The notes under the pieces were generated by a model. That model saw only the letters and a list, made by a program, of their open reading frames with translations. It was not told the origin of the DNA and did not search any database. From assembly GCA_024275615.1 (NCBI GenBank), contig JAJRYU010000611.1, positions 1 through 5,535 on the forward strand: a stretch of DNA of 5,535 bases, given 5' to 3'. The first letter of the stretch is position 1; each line of letters starts with the position of its first letter. The translations under genes and the position numbers were made by a program. Of the stretch, positions 1-5,535 are shown in pieces. This DNA comes from Planctomycetota bacterium. GTDB taxonomy: Bacteria; Planctomycetota; GCA-002687715; DRQF01.

Positions 1-1076
1 GCTACCCGATCAAAAACCACGGCTTTGATCCTGTCCCAAAAAGGTTGATCTAATTTCACTTCCGCGACGGGAACAGCAAAAAGACCAACTCCCTGGGCAT
101 TTAAGGCCCGCTGCATGGCCGGCGCCCGCCCCTCGCTTTTCTCACCAACGACAAAAAGCACCCGTTTTTTGGGCGTGACTTTGACGGCAGCTCCAACCAT
201 GTCGTCGAGGTCTTCATCATCTTGAGTTTGCAGTTGCAGGAGCACCTGATGATCACCAAGTGAGAGTTTCAGATCTTCCCCAGCCAGCGAGATCTGATGA
301 GTGCCTATTTCCAGATCGAGCTTCAAAGTCTTGACCTTGACGCCATCCACTCTCAAGATCGCGTCCAACGCATCAGCACGGCTGCTGGTGTAGGTCAGCT
401 CCATTGGCAGAGGTTGGCCCTCTTCTATGCGCTCGGGCATCACCAATGATGTCGCTTGAATCGATGGTTTGGCTCTGAATTGTGCGGCCAACACAACCGT
501 CGTGGCCTCACCATCTAACGATCGGCCAGGAGGCGGGAGGGCACCATCAGAGACGACCACGCGCCAGTAATTCGTCGCTTCCGAAACACCGGCATCAGCC
601 AAGTTCAAGGCCCCTTCAAGATCGGTCGCCAGAGGATTCAAGTCCTTCATGGTCTCAGGCAGGGCAAGGGTGGCGAACGCTCGGCGCACCTCCTCATCGG
701 TTGGGTGCCCGCGCAGAAAGACCTGGGCTGCGCCGGCAAAGGCTATCCCTTTTATTTCCAATAACTCGTGAAGTGCCAATTGATCGCGAATCAGTGCCTC
801 AGCATCGGTGAGCATCTGTTTTTTGTTTTCTTGGCCGAGACTTCGAGACACATCGAGAATCACTTCAAGCTGAGTCGGAGAACGGGCCACGTCAGTGGTC
901 ATCGGCCCGGCAATGAGAACGCAAAGAACAACAACAACACCGGCTCTGGAGATCGTGATCAAGGCGCCGAAACCGGCCTTGATTCGAGGTTTGCTCGTCA
1001 TCACCAGAACCAGGACAAAGAGAAACGCTGGCAAAGCAACAAGCAAAAGACTCGGTGTCTCCAGACGATCAAACAT
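1..1076 (-). CDS. Membrane-anchored VWA domain protein, 3' end beyond window
   Basis: The frame is open from an ATG at 1076 to the left edge (358 codons, no stop), so the C-terminus is missing. Two hydrophobic segments at about residues 9-26 and 43-58 should anchor it in the inner membrane. A von Willebrand factor A domain follows (about 69-200) with a complete MIDAS metal site: DVSRS at 75-79 (D75, S77, S79), T151 in ATDLEGAL, and D177 in VVVSDG. Residues about 205-300 look like an Ig-like beta domain, and from about 304 (KKRVLFVVGE) a new alpha/beta domain begins. In planctomycete proteins of this layout that last part is often a class I glutamine amidotransferase-like fold, but too little is visible to confirm it. 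Its role is probably metal-dependent protein binding at the membrane; substrate and partner are unknown. The start lies seven bases after the upstream stop with no good Shine-Dalgarno site, so translational coupling is likely. A BatA/BatB-type protein is the main alternative. Confidence 0.85.
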   Translation of the reverse strand, partial: MFDRLETPSLLLVALPAFLFVLVLVMTSKPRIKAGFGALITISRAGVVVVLCVLIAGPMTTDVARSPTQLEVILDVSRSLGQENKKQMLTDAEALIRDQLALHELLEIKGIAFAGAAQVFLRGHPTDEEVRRAFATLALPETMKDLNPLATDLEGALNLADAGVSEATNYWRVVVSDGALPPPGRSLDGEATTVVLAAQFRAKPSIQATSLVMPERIEEGQPLPMELTYTSSRADALDAILRVDGVKVKTLKLDLEIGTHQISLAGEDLKLSLGDHQVLLQLQTQDDEDLDDMVGAAVKVTPKKRVLFVVGEKSEGRAPAMQRALNAQGVGLFAVPVAEVKLDQPFWDRIKAVVFDRV

Positions 1077-1083
1077 GTTGACG

Positions 1084-2313
1084 TCAATCAGCCTTCATGA
1101 CGAAATAGGGACTGCCCCAAACAGCCCAGCCGTTAAAGTGGTAGTTGTCGGCGAAATCGGCGACCAGAGTAAGTGTCTTTGCATCTTTGAGGTCAACGTT
1201 CTCCAACCACTTGGGCTCTTCACCTGCACGGCAAAGCGTGGGTCCAACAACAACTTTTCCATCGAGGAGGACTGAGAAATTGATGCTAGCTCTAACGCGG
1301 CTATGCGCGACCGCGCCGTCCACGCCGATCGCACTTGAGAACGACGCCCATCCAGGGTCGACAGTGAATGTCACGGCACAGCGAGTATGGACGCTCAACC
1401 CCCTTGGAAAACCCCGGGTCCCGATGCTGAGGGGGCCACCTTGAATACCCTGATCGACGGCGAGTCCGTACTTGAGACCGCCAGCAAGAAAGGGTGTCTC
1501 CAGCACCTTGATCGGCTTCAAGTCAGAAAGATGAGTGAACTGACCGTTACGAATGTCGATCTCGGCAACAGAAATTACGGACAGTTCCAGGGTCGCCCCT
1601 GTGGCGTGTTCAAATTGAATTGAAGACCCCACGTTCTTGGTAAGTTTCCCAGTCAAGCGGCTACCATCGCGAAAAAACACCACACTATGGACGCCTTTGA
1701 TTGATTTGGGAGCTTCCGGCTCTGCTAAACTGACTGAGGCGACCTTTTTCTTCTTGAAGCCGAAAAGCGTCTCTTCACCGTCGCCCAACTCAAACAAGGC
1801 GCCTGTGCGCGTGAACCGCGTGAGTGAACCGTGAACACTGTCGACGCCAACTTTCGAGCGTACCAAAAGCACGTCCTGGCCATCATCGCCAACAACCTTG
1901 GCCCGGGCATCAAGCCCGCTCGCATTTGCCAGGCACACCACTCTCTCCAGAGCATCCAAGGGGATCTTGATGCGGCCGAGCAAAGATTCAACACGGACAT
2001 GATCAAAGTCACCGTCAATGATGCTGCCGTAGACAATATCGCCGCCGGCCATCTCAAAGCGTAGGAGGGAAGAATCGCTGCCGTAGCGCGAAACTGGAGG
2101 ATTGCCAAAGCGCAAGCTCACAACTTCTGCCAGCGGCAAAGTGATCTTGTCCTTAGTTGCGCCATCTCGGAAGTTGAGCACGCCCCCAGCGCTAATCGAA
2201 ATCAGACGGCCGGACGTCAAGGCTCCGTTGGTGCGCCTCAGCTCGACTTGACCAGTCAAGGGATGCAACATCCCAACAAGAACGAGTGCCCAGAGCACCC
2301 CATGTCGAATCAT
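1084..2313 (-). CDS. Secreted protein with four beta repeats and a C-terminal NPCBM-like domain
   Basis: This encodes 409 residues. An N-terminal signal peptide (basic MIRH, then hydrophobic residues to about 20) predicts export; no lipobox cysteine is seen. Residues about 23-257 hold four similar beta-rich units of 45-50 residues (about 23-69, 83-129, 147-197, 208-257), each with a G-rich turn, a central hydrophobic strand and a closing strand ending in a V-x-x-L/I pattern. Residues about 260-405 match the NPCBM (novel putative carbohydrate-binding module) pattern: HLSDLKP at 261-267, GLSVHT at 305-310, GVDGAV at 330-335, LLDGK at 349-353, a late LTLVADFADN strand and a final tryptophan-rich segment. 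No enzyme motif is visible, so a binding role at the cell surface or in the periplasm, perhaps to glycans, is inference. The ATG at 2313 is preferred over an in-frame ATG at 2520 because it gives a signal peptide and has an excellent ribosome site; the extra 69 residues would be arginine-rich and implausible. It is the first gene of a leftward pair. Confidence 0.85.
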   Translation of the reverse strand: MIRHGVLWALVLVGMLHPLTGQVELRRTNGALTSGRLISISAGGVLNFRDGATKDKITLPLAEVVSLRFGNPPVSRYGSDSSLLRFEMAGGDIVYGSIIDGDFDHVRVESLLGRIKIPLDALERVVCLANASGLDARAKVVGDDGQDVLLVRSKVGVDSVHGSLTRFTRTGALFELGDGEETLFGFKKKKVASVSLAEPEAPKSIKGVHSVVFFRDGSRLTGKLTKNVGSSIQFEHATGATLELSVISVAEIDIRNGQFTHLSDLKPIKVLETPFLAGGLKYGLAVDQGIQGGPLSIGTRGFPRGLSVHTRCAVTFTVDPGWASFSSAIGVDGAVAHSRVRASINFSVLLDGKVVVGPTLCRAGEEPKWLENVDLKDAKTLTLVADFADNYHFNGWAVWGSPYFVMKAD

Positions 2314-2323
2314 CTTCAACGAA

Positions 2324-2332
2324 TTCCTCCTT
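2324..2332 (-). promoter_or_regulatory. Shine-Dalgarno site that fixes the start of the NPCBM protein gene
   Basis: The minus strand reads AAGGAGGAA here, a near-perfect anti-16S match ending 10 bases before the ATG at 2313. It decides the start codon against the longer reading from 2520. A TTG two codons upstream of the ATG is in frame but lies too close to this site. Confidence 0.75.
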
Positions 2333-2511
2333 CGTGCTCGGCCGCGACGACATTCTCGACGTCTTGGGGCCTCTCCGTCTTGGTGCACCCCTCGGCGCAC
2401 GCCATTTATACGATACATTGGCAAGGACGACTCCCTTTGCTCAAGATCGTCGAAAAACAAGGTTCCTGACCCGCCGATGCGGCAGCAACGAGATGGGCAT
2501 TTATCCTGCCA

Positions 2512-2563
2512 TTCTGTCACGCCAGCTCAAAAGAGCGTACGCGCTCATGACAGCGTGACAGAA
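2512..2563. promoter_or_regulatory. Inverted repeat with nested hairpin, candidate operator
   Basis: TTCTGTCACGC (2512-2522) and GCGTGACAGAA (2553-2563) are perfect 11-base inverted arms separated by 30 bases. Inside, GAGCG (2533-2537) and CGCTC (2542-2546) form a second hairpin with a TACG loop. The hexamer TGACAG occurs twice on the plus strand (2548-2553, 2556-2561) and once inverted (2514-2519). A terminator is unlikely: no plus-strand gene lies upstream and neither strand has a run of T just after the stem. Its place between two divergent units suggests a protein-binding site acting on one or both promoters. The regulator is unknown. Confidence 0.45.
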
Positions 2564-2626
2564 AACCCAAATCAACGGTCAGAGCGGCCAATCGCGGATT
2601 GTTCCAAGTCTTTATCTACCCTTATC

Positions 2627-2639
2627 TTGTGAATCACAA
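2627..2639. promoter_or_regulatory. 13-base palindrome upstream of groEL1, possible operator
   Basis: TTGTGA (2627-2632) and TCACAA (2634-2639) are perfect inverted arms around a single central A. The site lies 107 bases before the groEL1 start, where a promoter or operator would be expected. The arms resemble CRP/FNR half-sites, but those need about six bases between the arms, so that assignment does not fit. TTGTGA could also act as a -35 box, yet no good -10 follows at the right distance. Confidence 0.3.
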
Positions 2640-2732
2640 AACAGAGAAACCGTATCGGCTTGGTATTTGTTACACCACGGACGAGCCCGAGGTCCCCATT
2701 AGGAACGGCCTCGAAGGTGAAAACGTACAAGA

Positions 2733-2737
2733 AAGGA
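2733..2737 (+). promoter_or_regulatory. Shine-Dalgarno site of groEL1
   Basis: AAGGA lies nine bases before the ATG at 2747. It supports that start over an in-frame ATG at 2660, which would add 29 residues not found in GroEL proteins; the conserved GroEL N-terminus (MAKKLIF) begins at 2747. Confidence 0.7.
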
Positions 2738-2746
2738 ATCGAAGTT

Positions 2747-4450
2747 ATGGCCAAGAAGCTCATCTTCAACGCCGAGGCCCAAGAGGCTTTGAAATCCGGC
2801 GTTCAGAAGCTGGCAATGGCGGTCAAGAGTACACTCGGCCCTCGTGGGCGTACTGTGATCATTGACCGAGGTTTTGGTGGTCCCAGCATCACCAAAGATG
2901 GTTACACGGTTGCCGATGAGGTCGAACTCAGTTGCCCCAACGAAAACCTGGGTGCACAGCTCTTGAAAGAAGCTGCCGACAAGACCAACGATGTTTGCGG
3001 TGATGGAACAACCACATCCACCGTTCTAGCTGAGTCGATCTACACGCAGGGATTGAAAGCCACTACAGCGGGTGCTGATCCCACAGCTGTGATTCGCGGC
3101 ATCAAACTCGCCGTCGACGCAGTGACAAAAGATCTCGGTCGCCAATCGAAGAAGATCTCTCTGAGCGAGAAATCGAAACTCGTCGAGATCGCTTCTATCG
3201 CCGCCAACAATGACAAGGAGATCGGCAAGACTTTGGTTGATGCCATCTCAAAAGTCGGCGCCAATGGCGTCGTCAACATTGAAGAAGGCAAAGGCACCGA
3301 CACCGAAGTCACAGTTGTTGAGGGTATGCAATTCGATCGTGGCTATTTGTCTCCTCACTTCGTGACAGACCCCAAGTCACTTGAATGCGACTTGAAGTCA
3401 CCTTTGGTCTTCATCCACGAGGACAAGATCACCAGTATCGCCAAACTCGTGCCCCTGTTGGAGCAAGCAGCCAAGGCCCAGAAGCCTCTTTTGATCATCT
3501 CTGAAGATATCGAAGGGGAAGCCTTAGCAACGTTAGTTGTCAACAAGGTCCGTGGCACCATGCAAGTTGCGGCAGTCAAAGCACCGGGATACGGCGACCG
3601 TCGCAAGGCAATGCTCGAAGACTTGGCTGTCCTCACCGGCGCCAAACCGGTCTTTAAGGATCTGGCCGCCGACATTGATCTTGAGAAACTCACCTTGAAG
3701 GATCTTGGCACGGCACGACGTATCACGATCACTTCCGAAGACACAACAATTGTCCAAGGTGGCGGTAAACCTGGAGAGCTCAAAAAGCGCGTTGCCCAAA
3801 TCCAAAACGAGATCGAAAACACTGACAGCAATTATGATCGCGAAAAGCTCCAAGAGCGTTTGGCGAAACTGGCTGGCGGTATCGCCCTCATCAGCATCGG
3901 CGCCAGCTCGGAAGCGGAAGTCAAAGAGAAAAAGGCACGAGTCAAAGACGCTCTGAGCGCCACCCACGCCGCTTTGGAAGATGGAATTCTCCCAGGCGGA
4001 GGCGTCGCTTTGGCACGTGCTCAAAAGGCTCTCAAAAAAGTTAGCGCTGAAGGCGACGAAGCTATGGGTATCACTGCTGTGAGCAAGGCTATTCTGGCAC
4101 CGCTTCGTCAGATCGCTGACAATGCCGGGGCTGAAGGAAGTGTCGCTTGCAAGAAGGTTTTGGAAGGCAAGGACGGCTTCGGCTACAACGCCTTGACCGA
4201 CACCTATGGTGATCTTTTCGAGATGGGTGTTATCGATCCGGCCAAGGTCACGAGCACAGCCATCGTCAACGCCTGCAGTGTCGCCTGCATGTTGCTTTCG
4301 ACAAATGCACTTATTACCGATATTCCATCCGAAGAAGATCCCATGGCCGCCGCCGCTGGCGGAGGCATGGATCCCATGGGTGGTATGGGTGGCATGGGCG
4401 GTATGGGTGGCATGGGCGGTATGGGCGGCATGCCTGGCATGGGCTTCTAA
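2747..4450 (+). CDS. groEL: Chaperonin GroEL, first copy (Hsp60, 60 kDa subunit)
   Basis: This is a cytoplasmic group I chaperonin subunit. Family members form two stacked seven-subunit rings that enclose unfolded proteins and refold them using ATP and a GroES lid. The 567-residue product is complete, slightly longer than E. coli GroEL (548). ATP-site motifs are present: TLGPRG at 29-34, TKDG at 49-52 (D51), GDGTTT at 85-90 (D86), and D401 in KKARVKDAL, equivalent to E. coli D398. PGGGVAL lies at 416-422. In the apical domain, GYLSPHF (199-205) has His where E. coli has Tyr203; the other hydrophobic substrate positions look conserved. The equatorial segment YTVADEVELSCPNENLG (53-69) departs from the usual VAREIEL-EDxFENMG. 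The C-terminus is a long Gly-Gly-Met tail (about 538-567), the cavity tail typical of GroEL. It leads a likely operon, with groES 33 bases downstream. The function is secure; whether it is the housekeeping copy is not known. Confidence 0.97.
   Translation: MAKKLIFNAEAQEALKSGVQKLAMAVKSTLGPRGRTVIIDRGFGGPSITKDGYTVADEVELSCPNENLGAQLLKEAADKTNDVCGDGTTTSTVLAESIYTQGLKATTAGADPTAVIRGIKLAVDAVTKDLGRQSKKISLSEKSKLVEIASIAANNDKEIGKTLVDAISKVGANGVVNIEEGKGTDTEVTVVEGMQFDRGYLSPHFVTDPKSLECDLKSPLVFIHEDKITSIAKLVPLLEQAAKAQKPLLIISEDIEGEALATLVVNKVRGTMQVAAVKAPGYGDRRKAMLEDLAVLTGAKPVFKDLAADIDLEKLTLKDLGTARRITITSEDTTIVQGGGKPGELKKRVAQIQNEIENTDSNYDREKLQERLAKLAGGIALISIGASSEAEVKEKKARVKDALSATHAALEDGILPGGGVALARAQKALKKVSAEGDEAMGITAVSKAILAPLRQIADNAGAEGSVACKKVLEGKDGFGYNALTDTYGDLFEMGVIDPAKVTSTAIVNACSVACMLLSTNALITDIPSEEDPMAAAAGGGMDPMGGMGGMGGMGGMGGMGGMPGMGF
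4376..4438 (+). repeat. 9-base tandem repeat encoding the GGM tail of GroEL1
   Basis: Six uninterrupted units of ATGGGYGGY run from 4376 to 4429, followed by a variant unit ATGCCTGGC at 4430-4438. Each unit encodes Met-Gly-Gly. Units differ mainly at third codon positions, which suggests selection on the protein together with some copy-number change. The repeat belongs to the GroEL reading frame and is not an independent element. Confidence 0.85.
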
Positions 4451-4483
4451 ACACCACACAAAGCGAACAAACGGAGAACACAC

Positions 4484-4774
4484 ATGAAACTCAAACCCCT
4501 CGACGATCGCGTCGTTATTGAAGCTGCCAAAGCAGAGAGCAAGTCTGCTGGTGGTATCGTCCTTCCGGACTCAGCCAAAGAAAAACCCCAAGAGGGAAAA
4601 ATCGTCGCTGCTGGTCCTGGTGTTTTGAGCGACGAAGGCGTTCGCACCATGATGAGCGTCAAGAAAGGCGACCGCGTCGTCTATGGCAAGTATGCCGGAA
4701 CAGACATCAAAGTCGACGGCAAGGAATACAAGATCATGCGCGAGCGGGATATCCTCGCCAAGATCACTAAGTAA
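4484..4774 (+). CDS. groES: Co-chaperonin GroES (Hsp10)
   Basis: GroES forms a seven-subunit dome that caps the GroEL cavity in the presence of ATP. The product has 96 residues, the normal family length. It shows the N-terminal KPLDDRVVIE, the mobile loop (about 16-33) with the GroEL-binding tripeptide Ile-Val-Leu at 25-27 inside SAGGIVLPDS, the GKIVAAGPG strand-turn (38-46), VKKGDRVVYGKYAG (59-72) and the C-terminal MRERDILAKI. The start is supported by GGAGA at 4473-4477, six bases upstream. It lies 33 bases after groEL1 and 19 before groEL2, so it is probably co-transcribed with both. It is the only co-chaperonin gene in the window and may serve both GroEL rings; the loop shows no obvious specialisation for either. 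Confidence 0.97.
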   Translation: MKLKPLDDRVVIEAAKAESKSAGGIVLPDSAKEKPQEGKIVAAGPGVLSDEGVRTMMSVKKGDRVVYGKYAGTDIKVDGKEYKIMRERDILAKITK

Positions 4775-4793
4775 CCAAAAGCTGGAGCAAGAA

Positions 4794-5535
4794 ATGTCCA
4801 AGCAAATGATGTTCGACGATGATGTTCGTCGGAAAATTCTCGCAGGTGTGCGTCAGCTCGCCCGCGCAGTCAAGGTTACGCTCGGCCCTCGCGGCAAGAA
4901 CGTGATCTACCAAAAAGGTTTTGGTGGACCGACTGTCACCAAGGACGGCGTCACTGTTGCCCGCGAAATTGAGATCGAAGATCCATTCGAAAACATGGGC
5001 GCCAAACTCGTTAACGAAGTTGCTTCTCGCACCAATGACAAAGCTGGCGATGGCACGACAACAGCGACAATCTTGGCCGAGTCGATCTTCGCTGAAGGTT
5101 TGCGCGTCGTAGCATCGGGAGCTAACCCAGTGTTGATCAAACGTGGAATTGACAAAGCCACAACGATCGCCACGGAAGCCCTCAAGAATGCAGCTCGCCC
5201 TGTCAAAAACAGCAGTGATGTCGCTAAGATCGGCACCATCTCTGCTAATGGCAACTCCGAAGTCGGCGATCTTTTGGCACAAGCCATTGACGAAGTCGGT
5301 CGAGACGGTGTGATCACGGTCGAAGAGGCCAAGAGCACAAGCACCGAGTTGGTTGTGGTCGACGGTATGCAATTCGACAAGGGATTCATCTCGCCTTACT
5401 TCATCACCGACACCAGCAACATGAGTGCGGTCTTGGAAGACGCCTACGTGGTCATCTACGAAAAAAAGATTTCCAACTTGCGCCAGATTATCACCGTCCT
5501 CGAAGCGGTCGCCCAAAAGGGTAGCCCTCTTCTCA
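4794..5535 (+). CDS. groEL: Chaperonin GroEL, second copy (N-terminal part, cut by window edge)
   Basis: This is a second group I chaperonin subunit, open to the right edge for 247 codons (about 45 percent of a GroEL), with no frameshift. Visible parts are the first equatorial segment, the intermediate segment and the start of the apical domain. ATP-site motifs are TLGPRG at 29-34, TKDG at 49-52 (D51) and GDGTTT at 85-90 (D86). The segment VAREIEIEDPFENMG (55-69) matches the standard GroEL consensus closely, unlike the first copy. GMQFDKGFISPYF in the apical domain keeps the Tyr203 equivalent but has Phe in place of Tyr199. By eye it shares about half its residues with the first copy, so the pair is an old duplication or separate acquisition and not a recent copy. 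The ATG follows a modest GGAG (4784-4787) six bases upstream. The C-terminal tail and second ATP-site half are outside the window. Co-transcription with groES is likely from the 19-base gap. Confidence 0.96.
   Translation, partial: MSKQMMFDDDVRRKILAGVRQLARAVKVTLGPRGKNVIYQKGFGGPTVTKDGVTVAREIEIEDPFENMGAKLVNEVASRTNDKAGDGTTTATILAESIFAEGLRVVASGANPVLIKRGIDKATTIATEALKNAARPVKNSSDVAKIGTISANGNSEVGDLLAQAIDEVGRDGVITVEEAKSTSTELVVVDGMQFDKGFISPYFITDTSNMSAVLEDAYVVIYEKKISNLRQIITVLEAVAQKGSPLL

Larger units (their letters stand above)
2314..2746. other. Divergent intergenic region between the envelope genes and the chaperonin operon
   Basis: No convincing gene is present in these 433 bases; open frames here are arginine-rich or short and lack homology that I recognise. 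It must carry the promoters of both the leftward pair and the rightward groEL1-groES-groEL2 genes. Visible contents are the leftward Shine-Dalgarno site, the inverted repeat at 2512-2563, the palindrome at 2627-2639 and the groEL1 Shine-Dalgarno site. No strong sigma-70 promoter stands out. Weak leftward -10 candidates on the minus strand are TATAAA (2410-2405) and GATAAA (2505-2500), the latter 19 bases from TTGAGC (2530-2525). No CIRCE element (TTAGCACTC-N9-GAGTGCTAA) and no clear sigma-32 promoter was found by eye. Confidence 0.7.

Noticed and set aside
482..1275. Overlapping plus-strand open frames of about 110-126 codons in the left part
   Set aside because: They lie antisense to the VWA and NPCBM genes, have low-complexity basic sequence and show no recognisable domain.
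2314..2520. 69-residue N-terminal extension of the NPCBM protein from the ATG at 2520
   Set aside because: It is rich in arginine and would bury the signal peptide, while the ATG at 2313 has a near-perfect ribosome site.
2512..2563. Inverted repeat read as a transcription terminator
   Set aside because: No gene on either strand ends towards it and no T-run follows the stem; it lies between divergent starts.
2688..2713. CGAGG/CCTCG hairpin as an RNA thermometer for groEL1
   Set aside because: The stem is only five pairs plus a bulged extension and does not cover the Shine-Dalgarno site at 2733-2737.
2660..2746. In-frame upstream ATG extending GroEL1 by 29 residues
   Set aside because: GroEL proteins start at the MAKKLIF-type sequence, and the ATG at 2747 has a well-placed Shine-Dalgarno site; the extension resembles nothing in the family.
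3533..4483. Long minus-strand open frame of 316 codons opposite groEL1
   Set aside because: It is antisense to a highly conserved gene, its His/Ala/Thr repeat only mirrors the GGM codons, and it shows no family motif.
4767..5516. Minus-strand open frame of 249 codons opposite groEL2
   Set aside because: It lies wholly antisense to groEL2 and its composition follows from GroEL codon use.

Overview
The window reads as bacterial chromosome, most likely from the Planctomycetota or a close relative (moderate confidence). The pointers are a secreted protein ending in an NPCBM-type domain with the motif HLSDLKP, a two-helix membrane-anchored VWA protein of the kind common in that phylum, and a chaperonin cluster in which one groES lies between two different groEL genes. 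All three comparisons come from family knowledge, not from a database search. There is no sign of phage, insertion sequence, CRISPR or RNA genes.

Left half (1-2313, minus strand): a two-gene unit reading leftwards. The first gene encodes a 409-residue exported protein with four repeated beta-rich units followed by a C-terminal NPCBM-like domain. Seven bases after its stop, the second gene encodes a membrane protein with two N-terminal transmembrane helices and a VWA domain with a complete MIDAS metal site. This gene runs off the left edge after 358 codons.

Middle (2314-2746): a 433-base divergent intergenic region. It holds the strong Shine-Dalgarno site of the leftward unit and a perfect 11-base inverted repeat enclosing a smaller hairpin. 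It also holds a separate 13-base palindrome and the groEL1 ribosome binding site. No CIRCE (HrcA) operator is visible, so control of the chaperonin genes, if heat-responsive, would use something else; the two palindromes are the obvious candidates.

Right half (2747-5535, plus strand): groEL1 (567 residues, Gly-Gly-Met tail), groES (96 residues) and the first 247 codons of groEL2, with gaps of 33 and 19 bases that fit one operon. The two GroEL proteins are clearly paralogues. GroEL2 keeps the more standard sequence around the nucleotide pocket, while GroEL1 is more divergent there but keeps the catalytic aspartates. A single GroES probably has to serve both rings. Nothing in the sequence ties the leftward envelope genes functionally to the chaperonins beyond the shared intergenic region.
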